Part shown: piece after piece, positions 16,971 to 24,542 of the stretch
Layout of the letters: the number at the start of each line of letters is the position of its first letter
Numbering within the stretch: position 1 is the first letter of the stretch
Position numbers and translations under genes: made by a program
NCBI GenBank assembly: GCA_045568635.1
Contig: JBJLAO010000003.1
Coordinates: 372,001-436,000 of the forward strand
Reading direction: 5' to 3'
DNA: 64,000 nucleotides
Source of the DNA: MedAcidi-G1 sp000817085
Lineage (GTDB): Bacteria; Actinomycetota; Acidimicrobiia; Acidimicrobiales; MedAcidi-G1
The notes under the pieces: generated by a model
The model's input: only the letters and a program-made list of their open reading frames with translations
The model's database searches: none
Told to the model about the DNA's origin: nothing

Positions 16971-16989
16971 CACTCAAAGGTGTTGAGTG
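16971..16989. promoter_or_regulatory. Inverted repeat in whiB7 leader promoter region
   Basis: CACTCAA (16971-16977) and TTGAGTG (16983-16989) form a perfect 7-bp dyad around a 5-nt spacer. It starts five bases after a TTGACA (16960-16965) that is preceded by a very A/T-rich stretch. An extended -10-like TGATAAACT lies at 17007-17015. WhiB7-type regulators bind A/T-rich DNA next to the -35 element, so autoregulation here is plausible but not shown. Confidence 0.35.
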
Positions 16990-17063
16990 GTCACGCAGCG
17001 TAGTTTTGATAAACTTGCTTTATTAAACTGCTTTGCAATTTTTTAAGAAAGAGAAAAATTAGC

Positions 17064-17234
17064 ATGAATAATAAAATTCGCAATCATTTCGGTCATAAAA
17101 CCGTTGATCATGCTTTAACCTCACACGTACTTACACCGGTCAATCCAGTAGCTCTATCCAAAGCGACAATTTCACTCTGGTTCAACAAGTACGGATTTTT
17201 CACCATAAAGCGGCCCTGGGAAACAGCTAGCTAA
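17064..17234 (+). CDS. Leader ORF (56 aa) upstream of whiB7
   Basis: An ATG at 17064 opens a 56-codon frame ending at TAA 17232-17234, immediately before a strong terminator and then whiB7. The peptide begins MNNKIRNHFGHKTVDHALTS and ends KRPWETAS. It matches no known domain. In mycobacteria whiB7 is preceded by a translated uORF and an intrinsic terminator that attenuate transcription. The position, the overlap of its last codons with an antiterminator arm (17210-17219) and the downstream terminator suggest the same role here. A GAAAGAG about 10 nt upstream is a modest ribosome binding site. Confidence 0.6.
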   Translation: MNNKIRNHFGHKTVDHALTSHVLTPVNPVALSKATISLWFNKYGFFTIKRPWETAS

Positions 17235-17262
17235 ATAGCTAAAACGCAGAAACCATGGCCGC
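17210..17262 (+). promoter_or_regulatory. Candidate antiterminator hairpin of the whiB7 attenuator
   Basis: GCGGCCCTGG (17210-17219, inside the leader ORF) pairs with CCATGGCCGC (17253-17262) in nine of ten positions, with a single C-U mismatch. The second arm overlaps the first arm of the terminator at 17258-17262, so the two structures exclude each other. Ribosomes reaching the leader stop codon would cover the first arm and favour termination. Confidence 0.6.
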
Positions 17263-17284
17263 CGGAAAATCCGGCGGCTTTTTT
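17258..17284 (+). terminator. Intrinsic terminator between leader ORF and whiB7
   Basis: A perfect 9-bp GC-rich stem, GCCGCCGGA (17258-17266) with TCCGGCGGC (17270-17278), has an AAA loop and is followed by six T residues. It is the only textbook terminator seen in the window. It lies between the leader ORF stop and the whiB7 ribosome binding site. Confidence 0.9.
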
Positions 17285-17316
17285 CATTTTTGAGATTAGT
17301 TCTAAAAGGAGTAAAA

Positions 17317-17652
17317 ATGTTTGCAATAGAATTTAAAACAGAGGCTTGGAGAGAAAATGCAGCATGCTCTCAACTTGGCGTGCCCACAGGAATTTTCTTC
17401 TCTGAAGATCTAGGAGATATAGCTCAAGCTAAGAGAATATGCGCAGAGTGTCCTTCTCTTGCGTTGTGCTTGGAGGCGGCTATAGAGCGAAACGAACCTT
17501 GGGGTGTTTGGGGGGGTCAATTATTCCGAAAAGGGAGGATCTTAGCTAACAAACGTGGAAGAGGAAGACCACGCAAAGTCTCTAGACCTGAAGAAGAGCT
17601 TCCAGTTATACCTATACCTGTTCATCTGCAGTCTGCCCTCCGTTCTGCTTGA
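17317..17652 (+). CDS. whiB7: WhiB-family Fe-S regulator, WhiB7 type
   Basis: A 111-aa Wbl protein. Four cysteines for a [4Fe-4S] cluster are present: one in ENAACSQ and three in RICAECPSLALC. The diagnostic GVWGG turn follows. The C-terminus carries RGRGRPRK, the AT-hook that separates WhiB7 from other Wbl proteins. WhiB7 proteins bind the primary sigma factor and activate intrinsic antibiotic-resistance genes when translation is inhibited. The open frame extends to a TTG at 17290, but AGGAG five bases before the ATG at 17317 fixes the start. An attenuator-like leader precedes it, supporting the assignment. Confidence 0.88.
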   Translation: MFAIEFKTEAWRENAACSQLGVPTGIFFSEDLGDIAQAKRICAECPSLALCLEAAIERNEPWGVWGGQLFRKGRILANKRGRGRPRKVSRPEEELPVIPIPVHLQSALRSA

Positions 17653-17660
17653 TGATCGGC

Positions 17661-17752
17661 CAAATCGAATTGGGGTGACGATTAACGAACCTCGATTTGT
17701 AAAGGGGTTTGGGAGATGACCTTGCGACTTATAGTCGTAATGGCCATCTCCC
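17661..17752 (+). ncRNA. Structured RNA segment between whiB7 and the TlpA-like gene
   Basis: Two hairpins lie in tandem. The first pairs CAAATCGA (17661-17668) with TCGATTTG (17692-17699). The second spans 17711-17752: GGGAGATG pairs with CATCTCCC, and the stem continues inward through CC/GG, TT/AA and CGACT/AGTCG to a 3-nt loop, about 18 pairs in all. No T-tract follows, so it does not look like a simple terminator. It ends 16 bases before the GTG of the downstream gene, which lacks a Shine-Dalgarno. Confidence 0.45.
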
Positions 17753-17768
17753 GACTACCTTTATATAT

Positions 17769-18257
17769 GTGAAAAAAGTTTTATTAATACTTCTGATGAT
17801 TACAACTGCATGCAGCGTTAAAGAAACTATTGAACCTCTTGACAATAACGTCTTAAATCAACCCTTTGAAACAAACAATGAATTTGAAACCCTTAAAGGT
17901 GTATACGAAAAAAATAATCAACCTATGGTGGTAAATCTTTGGGCTACCTGGTGTACTCCTTGTTTAGAAGAAATGCCTCACTTTGAAACAGCTCACCGCG
18001 AACACAGCGAAAAGATTACATTTATTGGAATAAATATTAGCGATTCTCCGACCAGAGCTAAAAAAAGAGCTGAAGAGCTCCAAATTTCTTACCTGCTTGG
18101 AAACGATCCTGATGGGAGTTTTACGAAATCCTTAAAAGTAATTGGATTGCCTGTAACCGCTTTCTTTAATACTGAAGGGAAATTGTCAACGATACATCAA
18201 GGCCCTATAAGCAAAGAAAATCTCCAAAAGTCAATAATGGAGTTACTTGATGTTTGA
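17769..18257 (+). CDS. TlpA/ResA-like thioredoxin lipoprotein
   Basis: The start is taken as GTG at 17769 because it gives a proper lipoprotein signal (MKKVLLILLMITTAC) with the lipid-modified Cys at about residue 15. The longer frame upstream is the hairpin region. The mature domain is a TlpA/ResA thioredoxin fold with the redox motif WATWCTPCLEEMPHFE and the cis-Pro loop GLPVTAFF. Such proteins reduce periplasmic or exoplasmic cysteines, usually for cytochrome c maturation. The next gene encodes the CcdA electron donor and overlaps it, which fits a thiol-reducing pair. Confidence 0.85.
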   Translation: MKKVLLILLMITTACSVKETIEPLDNNVLNQPFETNNEFETLKGVYEKNNQPMVVNLWATWCTPCLEEMPHFETAHREHSEKITFIGINISDSPTRAKKRAEELQISYLLGNDPDGSFTKSLKVIGLPVTAFFNTEGKLSTIHQGPISKENLQKSIMELLDV

Positions 18258-19350
18258 TCTAGAACTAGTCCTCCCTTTCAGCCTCGGTATCGTCACGGCA
18301 ATTAATCCATGCGGTTTTGCAATGCTTCCTACTTGGCTTGGATACTTCATCGGTAAAGATACTGCCGACAGTCAAGCTAGACCAGAGCAAGTCGTAAGAG
18401 GTTTATGGGTAAGTATGACTCTCACGGCAACATTCGTAGGTGTTTTTGGTTTTCTTGGATTTTTGATCTCTCATCTAGTGAACGAGGAGACAATTGCGCA
18501 AAAAACTCCTTGGATAACTGTTGTCTTGGGGATACTTCTGATTCCGTACGGGTTTTCTCTCTTATTTAAAAAAAATATAAAACTATTTCCCTCTTTCAGC
18601 CGAAGAGGTCCAAGATCAAATGAACTCTTGTCGGTTATTGGCTTTGGTATTTCCTATGCCATTGTTTCGGTCGGATGCTCAGCTCCTCTCTTTTTACTTC
18701 AAATCTCAGGGAGTTTCAGCAGAGAGGGAATTATTGAAGGAACAGTAATTTTTCTTGCTTATGCACTTGGATTAGGTGCTGTTGTAACTATCACGACTCT
18801 GTCTTTAGCTTTGGCAAGAGGTGGAATTGTCCGTAATCTACGAAAATTACTCCCTTATATGGATCAGATAGGTGCTCTTGCCCTATTAGCTGGCGGCGCA
18901 TATTTGTGTATTTATGGAATTTATGAAATTAGAACTTTAAATTCCCCAGGATCTGGCGCCAATCCGATAGTTGGAAAAATTAATGAACTGCAATCACATC
19001 TAACGATTTGGATTTCAGAAGTTGGAGGGTTAGAAATAGGTTTAGCTTTGTGGCTCATAATAATAACTTTCGTACTTTGGGGTTTGAACCCTGCATTTAC
19101 AGGCACGGCTAAAAATTATCTAAGATTTTCTATTTTAGGGATTTGGCTTCTTCTTGAAGGGGTTTTGTATAAAGGGACACTGGTTATCAGACCAGTTACA
19201 TATGTAATTTTAAAGTGGCCAGAAAGAATAAGCCACTGGTTTGAAAAACCTGAACGATGGGCTGTTCCTTTTGAGGTATTAGTTTCATTTATTTTTCTTT
19301 TAATTGTTTATTCAACCTGTTCTGCTTTTGTCAGAGAGAAGAATAGATGA
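18250..19350 (+). CDS. ccdA: CcdA/DsbD-type transmembrane thiol-electron carrier
   Basis: A 366-aa polytopic membrane protein. The first conserved redox Cys is in AINPCGFAMLPTWLGYF near the N-terminus, and the second is in VSVGCSAPLFLL (about 140), the standard CcdA pair. It moves reducing power from cytoplasmic thioredoxin to exported thioredoxins, here probably the overlapping TlpA-like protein. It is longer than minimal CcdA (about 240 aa) because of extra C-terminal membrane segments. The partner apocytochrome may be the c-type heme domain of CoxII at 26505-27695 (inference). Confidence 0.87.
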   Translation: MFDLELVLPFSLGIVTAINPCGFAMLPTWLGYFIGKDTADSQARPEQVVRGLWVSMTLTATFVGVFGFLGFLISHLVNEETIAQKTPWITVVLGILLIPYGFSLLFKKNIKLFPSFSRRGPRSNELLSVIGFGISYAIVSVGCSAPLFLLQISGSFSREGIIEGTVIFLAYALGLGAVVTITTLSLALARGGIVRNLRKLLPYMDQIGALALLAGGAYLCIYGIYEIRTLNSPGSGANPIVGKINELQSHLTIWISEVGGLEIGLALWLIIITFVLWGLNPAFTGTAKNYLRFSILGIWLLLEGVLYKGTLVIRPVTYVILKWPERISHWFEKPERWAVPFEVLVSFIFLLIVYSTCSAFVREKNR

Positions 19351-19985
19351 AAAAAATTAAAGAAATTCAGAGTTTTACTGACCTGCTCTCAAATCCTGAA
19401 ATAACTGAAGAAATTGAAATTCGATCTTCTTTTGGTATCTGTGCAATTCATGGAGGCGGTTTGGAAAGAGCTACTGAAGCTGTCGCTAGAGATGTAGCTG
19501 AAAGTACCAATTCTTCTTACTATGCTGTCATACAACCCGAGGGTTCGAGGCTGCACTTATCTTCTAAATATTTTGATCCTAAGCAATCTTTAAAACTTGA
19601 TCAGTTTTTAAAAAATATTGACACACTTATTTCAATTCATGGATATGGAAAAGAAGATGATTTCTGGGCTTTACTGCTCGGAGGGACTAATAGAGAAATG
19701 GCCTACCATCTTGCAGGTTCACTGAGGGAGGTGCTCCCTGAAGAGTACCGTGTAGTCGATCAAATAGATAAAATTCCACTACCTCTGAGAGGTGTCCACC
19801 CTGATAACCCAGTTAATTGTCCAGCTAATGGGGGTGTGCAAATTGAAATACCACCCGGCTTAAGGTGGAACAGAGACTATAATTTTTGGTCGGATGCGGA
19901 TGGAACTCCACGTTCAGAAGATCTAAACCTACTTATTAAAGGATTGATTTCAGGTATTACTAGTTGGCAAGAGAAAAAGAATTAA
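19347..19985 (+). CDS. Poly-gamma-glutamate hydrolase-like protein (DUF867 type)
   Basis: A 212-aa protein resembling phage-type poly-gamma-glutamate hydrolases, a zinc-peptidase-like fold. Visible motifs are CAIHGGGLERATEAVA (metal His and Glu), SIHGYG and a VNCPANGGVQIEIPPGLR stretch typical of the family. In phages these enzymes degrade capsule; cellular homologues have unknown targets. The ATG overlaps the ccdA stop by four bases, so it belongs to the same transcript. No capsule genes are nearby. Confidence 0.75.
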   Translation: MKKIKEIQSFTDLLSNPEITEEIEIRSSFGICAIHGGGLERATEAVARDVAESTNSSYYAVIQPEGSRLHLSSKYFDPKQSLKLDQFLKNIDTLISIHGYGKEDDFWALLLGGTNREMAYHLAGSLREVLPEEYRVVDQIDKIPLPLRGVHPDNPVNCPANGGVQIEIPPGLRWNRDYNFWSDADGTPRSEDLNLLIKGLISGITSWQEKKN

Positions 19986-19996
19986 CTCAAAAAAAA

Positions 19997-20632
19997 TTAT
20001 GGTGATAATCGAGTAAAAACCCACCCTTCGATGGTTGACTCGTAACTTATTCTGTCATGCAACCGATTCTGTCTTCCTTGCCAGAACTCGATTAAATTCG
20101 GCAAAACTTTGTAACCCCCCCAATGATTAGGTCTTGGAACTTCAATACCTCGCCACTTTAATTCCTGAATTTCAAATGCAGTATCTAATTCTTCTCGAGT
20201 AGAAATCATGCTGCTTTGATTAGAAACTAAAGATCCTATTTTGCTTTCATATGGTCGCATCGCCCAGTACTCATCTGACTCATTTTCAGGGATTTTTTCA
20301 GCCATCCCTTGAACTAATACCTGTCTACGTAATTCGTTCCAGCTAAAAGTAAGAGAAACTTTTTCATTAGTTGTGATATCTGTAGCTTTTTTACTCTCGT
20401 AATTAGTAAAGAAAACAAATCCATCTTCACGAACCTCTTTTAAAAGAACATTTCTTCCACTAGGAGAACCATTTTTATCAACAGTGTTTAAAACCATTGC
20501 GTTAGGTTCTGAATATCCGACTTTTTCTATTTCTGAATACCAAATTTTAAATTGGTCAATTGGGTCGCTAGCTAAATCATCTTCATAAAGACCACGATTT
20601 TCATATTCTTTACGTACCTGTCGTAAATCCAT
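19997..20632 (-). CDS. pdxH: Pyridoxamine 5'-phosphate oxidase
   Basis: A 211-aa FMN-dependent oxidase making pyridoxal 5'-phosphate. Family motifs run in order: an N-terminal helix with DPIDQFKIWY, MVLNTVDKNGSPSGRNVLLKE, GFVFFTNYESKKATDI, the RRQVLVQG strand, a WGGYKVLPNLIEFWQG block and the C-terminal RLHDRI and RLSP signature. Length and ending are normal. It is divergent from the crcB pair with a 59-bp gap. Confidence 0.95.
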   Translation of the reverse strand: MDLRQVRKEYENRGLYEDDLASDPIDQFKIWYSEIEKVGYSEPNAMVLNTVDKNGSPSGRNVLLKEVREDGFVFFTNYESKKATDITTNEKVSLTFSWNELRRQVLVQGMAEKIPENESDEYWAMRPYESKIGSLVSNQSSMISTREELDTAFEIQELKWRGIEVPRPNHWGGYKVLPNLIEFWQGRQNRLHDRISYESTIEGWVFTRLSP

Positions 20633-20691
20633 ATAAATGGTCTACCCAAAATAGTCAGCTACCACAAATATCAGGATGTAATGTTTTCTGA

Positions 20692-21051
20692 ATGAGTAAG
20701 TATGATTTTTTGAGAGTTGGAATTGGCGGTTCGATCGGAGCAGGTCTGCGCTGGTTAATCATAGAAAACACAACTACGCAACTTTTTCCATGGCCCACTC
20801 TCTTAATTAACCTTTTTGGATGCGCTGCTCTTGGAGTGCTTATAGGAAAAAATGTAAACAATAAGGCTCTACTAACTTGGGGCACAGGATTTTGTGGAGG
20901 CTTAACGACTTTTTCGACATTCTCTATTGAAATAGCGTTGCTATTACGTGACAACGAGATTTTTATTCCTCTTTGCTATCTATTTATGTCTTTGTTCATG
21001 GGGATACTGGTATTTAAAAGTGGTTTAAAAGCATGTAAGGGTAAAAGATGA
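20692..21051 (+). CDS. crcB: Fluoride channel subunit CrcB/Fluc (first of pair)
   Basis: A 119-aa protein with four predicted membrane helices. Fluc motifs are GAGLRWLI, TLLINLFGCAALG (central Asn) and GFCGGLTTFSTF. It exports fluoride. It overlaps a second crcB by four bases (ATGA). Such pairs usually form heterodimeric channels, as in Gram-positive bacteria. No crcB fluoride riboswitch is recognisable in the short upstream gap. Confidence 0.9.
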   Translation: MSKYDFLRVGIGGSIGAGLRWLIIENTTTQLFPWPTLLINLFGCAALGVLIGKNVNNKALLTWGTGFCGGLTTFSTFSIEIALLLRDNEIFIPLCYLFMSLFMGILVFKSGLKACKGKR

Positions 21052-21365
21052 TAGTTCTTGCTTTTCTTGCTATCGCTGCTGTTGGAAGTTTCATCAGATG
21101 GAAAACATCAATATTTTTTGGTATTTATAAGGGAACACTCATCGTTAATATCATCGGTTCATTTTGTCTGGGTCTTAGTATTGAATTAAACGATCCGGAG
21201 TTAACACTTGTATGCATTGGAGGACTTGGTTCGCTGACAACCTTTTCCACTTTTTGCGCAAACATAGACTTTTTATCTAAAAAAAACTACCGATCTAGTT
21301 TTATATATTCACTACTTACCGTCACCTTGGGTGTATTAGCAGCAACAGTTGCGCTAAACATTTAA
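21048..21365 (+). CDS. crcB: Fluoride channel subunit CrcB/Fluc (second of pair)
   Basis: A 105-aa four-helix protein. It retains FIRWK, TLIVNIIGSFCLG and GGLGSLTTFSTFCANIDF, the expected pore-lining Asn and Phe-box positions. It is translationally coupled to the first crcB and convergent with serS four bases downstream. The two proteins differ enough to suggest asymmetric heterodimer subunits and not a recent duplication. Confidence 0.9.
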   Translation: MIVLAFLAIAAVGSFIRWKTSIFFGIYKGTLIVNIIGSFCLGLSIELNDPELTLVCIGGLGSLTTFSTFCANIDFLSKKNYRSSFIYSLLTVTLGVLAATVALNI

Positions 21366-21369
21366 AATT

Positions 21370-22650
21370 TCAATTTATGGTTTTCACACCCTGCATATAA
21401 GGCAGAAGAGGTTCAGGGATACGAATACTGCCATCTTCTTGTCTGTATGTCTCTACAATTGCGGCCCACACACGTGGTACTGCTAGGCCTGAGCCATTAA
21501 GGGTGTGAATAACCGATGTTCCTTTTGCTTCTTCTGATCTATATCTGACATTTGCTCGACGTGCCTGGTAATCACTAAACCAAGAAACTGATGAAACCTC
21601 AAGCCACTGTTCAGCACCAGGAGCATAAACTTCAATATCGAAAGTTCGCGCTGAAGAATTTCCTAAATCTCCTGCACATAAATCGAGAATACGGTAACTC
21701 AGTCCCAAATCAGCTATTGCCGACTCTGCTCTAGAAAGAATGTCATCATGAACTTCCTTTGCCTGTTCTGGTGTCGCATAAGCAAGTAACTCAACTTTGT
21801 CAAACTCATGCACTCTCAAAAGACCTCGTGTGTCTCTACCAGCCGAACCTGCCTCACGTCTAAAGCAAGAAGTATGAGACATTAACTTCATTGGCAAGTC
21901 ACTTTCACTAATAATCTCGTCCCGAGCATATGAAGTGAGCGGAACTTCCGCTGTAGGGATCGCCCAAAGGTCATCTCTCTCGAGATGGTATGCGTCATCT
22001 GAAAACTTTGGAAGATGCCCGGTAGAAACCATTGTTTCTGTCAAGACAAGAGTAGGGGGCCTAATCTCACGGTACGCATCAGCATTTCGGTCCAGCCCAT
22101 ACTGGATCAAGGAGCGACACAATGTAGCCCCTAAACCTGTGTACATAGCAAACATGGATCCAGAAAGCTTGGTTGCTCTTTCAACATCAAGAATGCCTAG
22201 GGTCTCTCCTATTTCCCAGTGAGGCACGCGTTGGCAACTATTCCAATCTTTTTCACCTTGCCCTTCGACTCTTAGAATCACATTGTCGTCCGCGCTTTTA
22301 CCATCAGGGCATTCTTCAGCAGGAATATTTGGGACTCTTAGTAATAGCTCACGTATTTCTATAGATAAACGGTCACATTCTTCACTAAGTGCTTCTTCCT
22401 TTTCTCGCATTTCGCGACTCGACTCTTGAAGAGGAATAGCTTCATCTTTTTTTCCAGATTTGTGTAGATCGCCTACTTTTCTTGAAAGTTCTTTAATTTC
22501 ATTGCGTAACTGGTCTCGGTTTTCAGCAGTTTTCCTATATTTTTCATCTAATTCAATTATGAGGTCTAAATCAGCTGTACTTTCTCCACGCCTAGAAATC
22601 GATTGCTTAACCGAAATAGGGTCATTGCGTAATAAACGAATATCAATCAT
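21370..22650 (-). CDS. serS: Seryl-tRNA synthetase
   Basis: A 426-aa class II synthetase charging tRNA-Ser. It begins MIDIRLLRNDP with the long N-terminal coiled-coil arm (about 25-100, ending in the VPNIPAEECPDGKSADDN linker). The catalytic core includes TSHTSCFRREAGSAGRDTRGLLRVHEFDKVE (motif 2) and a motif 3 with LNGSGLAVPR. The length is normal. There is no T-box leader; the upstream gap is only about 60 bp on this strand. Confidence 0.97.
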   Translation of the reverse strand: MIDIRLLRNDPISVKQSISRRGESTADLDLIIELDEKYRKTAENRDQLRNEIKELSRKVGDLHKSGKKDEAIPLQESSREMREKEEALSEECDRLSIEIRELLLRVPNIPAEECPDGKSADDNVILRVEGQGEKDWNSCQRVPHWEIGETLGILDVERATKLSGSMFAMYTGLGATLCRSLIQYGLDRNADAYREIRPPTLVLTETMVSTGHLPKFSDDAYHLERDDLWAIPTAEVPLTSYARDEIISESDLPMKLMSHTSCFRREAGSAGRDTRGLLRVHEFDKVELLAYATPEQAKEVHDDILSRAESAIADLGLSYRILDLCAGDLGNSSARTFDIEVYAPGAEQWLEVSSVSWFSDYQARRANVRYRSEEAKGTSVIHTLNGSGLAVPRVWAAIVETYRQEDGSIRIPEPLLPYMQGVKTIN

Positions 22651-22710
22651 TGAAACGAACTTATCCTTTAAATGAGCCAGCCTTAAACTTTTTTTAATGT
22701 TTATTAAATT

Positions 22711-23535
22711 TCAGGTTGAGATCGTCCTAATATCCTGATTTCTAGTGTGTTCTCGGGCAAAAATATAGAACTTGGAAATAATTATTGCCCACAAATAAAA
22801 CCCGCCAATCAGTTTCATTATTAACCCAGCTGCTTGTTGATCTGATTGAACACTTATTCCCCACATTAGATAACCATCATCGTAGTGTCTATAAACATTG
22901 CCTTCAGCAAAAGTTAGCCATGCCGCAGGAATCGTGGGAATAATTGACATGAGGAATAAATAGAACATTTGAGCTGGAAGAGATAAGCGAAGTTCTGGTA
23001 TCGGAGAAACTACTGGGATCCACATCAAAATCGCGGTAGTGAATAACAAAAGATGAATTAAATAGTGAAAGGCACCTGAATCAGCAGAAAACTGCACGAA
23101 GCCACTCCAGTGAGTCAAAGCTACTAGCGCGTTGAAGGTCAAACCCGCCACCACTGGATGAGAGAGCTTTCTAATTATTCTTGAGGTAAAACTATCACCA
23201 GCAACTAAAAGTCTGGCTAGCCATGTTGGTATTGAAAACAGAAAGAGTGGAGGAACTACGAAAGTAATTAAAAGATGTTGAAGCATGTGTGCCGAATACA
23301 AATGATCTTCTGCGATGTCGTGTAAGGGCCAGTCCGCTGAAATTAATAGCAAAATTATGGCAAAAATAAATGTAATTTTTTGTTTGCGGGTAACTATTTT
23401 TTGATCTGAAGTAACAACTTTTGGACCGATAACCTTTATAGCCCAAAACCCAAGTAAGAAAATAGCAATTACAAGTAGCCAAACTTCTGGATGGGCTTTC
23501 CAAGCCCAAGGATTTATTGAATTTAGATCCCTCAT
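22711..23535 (-). CDS. ctaG: Cytochrome c oxidase assembly protein, CtaG (caa3 type)
   Basis: A 274-aa membrane protein with about seven hydrophobic segments. The caa3_CtaG family motif is seen in DWPLHDIAEDHLYSAHMLQHLLI with its His residues, followed by PPLFLFSIPTWLARLL. The family helps insert copper or assemble caa3-type oxidases. It is the last gene of the leftward oxidase operon, about 60 bp after the small subunit IV gene. Confidence 0.88.
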   Translation of the reverse strand: MRDLNSINPWAWKAHPEVWLLVIAIFLLGFWAIKVIGPKVVTSDQKIVTRKQKITFIFAIILLLISADWPLHDIAEDHLYSAHMLQHLLITFVVPPLFLFSIPTWLARLLVAGDSFTSRIIRKLSHPVVAGLTFNALVALTHWSGFVQFSADSGAFHYLIHLLLFTTAILMWIPVVSPIPELRLSLPAQMFYLFLMSIIPTIPAAWLTFAEGNVYRHYDDGYLMWGISVQSDQQAAGLIMKLIGGFYLWAIIISKFYIFAREHTRNQDIRTIST

Positions 23536-23597
23536 GTTTAAATCCGAACTATGCCTATTAAATTAAACACTATGATTTAGGAGCAACAGGAGTATTT

Positions 23598-23936
23598 TCA
23601 ACCTTTGTGCCAAAACTCAAAAACAGTTAAAGCAATGACATATACAACGGTAGCTAAAACCAGTCCTGCAACAAAAAATTTCGTAAACAAAGGACTATCA
23701 AAACGAAGGTGCATAAACCAAGCTGCTACGTAGAAAAACTTGATGACCATCATAATTAGTAGTAGCGGTATTAAAATTTCACCTGGCATTCCTTCAAAGA
23801 AATACGTGGCTACCTCTAAAGCTGTTATTACAGCAAGAATTATCGCAATCTGAATATATTTATTATCTGAAGGATGATCGTGTTCGTCTCCGGCATCATC
23901 TGAAGTTTCAGAATGTTCAATTTCCGTTTTACTCAA
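23598..23936 (-). CDS. ctaF: Cytochrome c oxidase subunit IV (prokaryotic type)
   Basis: A 112-aa protein with three membrane helices. It has the small COX4_pro/CyoD-like pattern: an acidic His-rich N-terminus (SDDAGDEHDHPSD), an IILAVITALEVATYF helix, and the FYVAAWFMHLRFDSPLF loop before the last helix. It is a structural subunit of the oxidase. It lies 15 bp downstream of subunit III. A distinct CtaF-like membrane protein is encoded further upstream in the operon, so the ctaF symbol is tentative. Confidence 0.8.
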   Translation of the reverse strand: MSKTEIEHSETSDDAGDEHDHPSDNKYIQIAIILAVITALEVATYFFEGMPGEILIPLLLIMMVIKFFYVAAWFMHLRFDSPLFTKFFVAGLVLATVVYVIALTVFEFWHKG

Positions 23937-23951
23937 TTGTTAACTCCTATT

Positions 23952-24542
23952 TCAACTTGTAGGTGACGGAACTAGATAAATGACTGTGAAAATGAATATC
24001 CACACTACGTCTACAAAGTGCCAATATAAACCAACAATCTCTAACGTTTCCGATGATTCACGTTTAAGGTTGCCACGCATCGAGGAAACATAGAGTGACA
24101 TCAACATTACAATTCCTATACTCACATGGACTCCGTGAAATCCTGTAAGTGTAAAAAATGCTGATGAAAAGGGACTTGTTGAATAACCAAGACCTTCTCT
24201 TAAAAAGGTAGTGAATTCATACACTTGTCCGCCTATGAATAACGCTCCTAGTAAAGCTGTTGTGAGAAGCCATAGTCGAGTATTCCTATAGTCTCCTCGT
24301 TGTAATGAAGATAGAGACAAAACCATAGTTAGCGAACTCATTAGTAAAACGAAAGAGCTAACTGATGTGAAAGGTATGTCAAAAATATCTCCTGGGGCGG
24401 GACCGTCAGCAAAACGGCTTCGATAAATCAAATAGGTGGAAATTAGGCCACCGAACAGCAAGCATTCGGAGCCTAGAAAAACCCACATTAAAAGTTTGTT
24501 ATTAGACACGCCTGTTCCAACAGAGTGCTCATTTTCAGTCAA
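23952..24542 (-). CDS. ctaE: Cytochrome c oxidase subunit III
   Basis: A 196-aa, five-helix subunit III of typical actinobacterial length. Motifs are KLLMWVFLGSECLLFGGLI with the conserved Glu, FFTLTGFHGVHVSIGI and the C-terminal GLYWHFVDVVWIFIF block. It stabilises subunit I and shapes proton and oxygen access. It overlaps the subunit I stop by eight bases. Confidence 0.95.
   Translation of the reverse strand: MTENEHSVGTGVSNNKLLMWVFLGSECLLFGGLISTYLIYRSRFADGPAPGDIFDIPFTSVSSFVLLMSSLTMVLSLSSLQRGDYRNTRLWLLTTALLGALFIGGQVYEFTTFLREGLGYSTSPFSSAFFTLTGFHGVHVSIGIVMLMSLYVSSMRGNLKRESSETLEIVGLYWHFVDVVWIFIFTVIYLVPSPTS

Noticed and set aside
20633..20691. Possible fluoride (crcB) riboswitch upstream of the crcB pair
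   Set aside because: The 59-bp gap lacks the conserved riboswitch core and is too short once the pdxH start is allowed for.
22651..22710. T-box leader for serS
   Set aside because: The gap to ctaG is about 60 bp and serS is transcribed leftward with only a short, unstructured upstream region.
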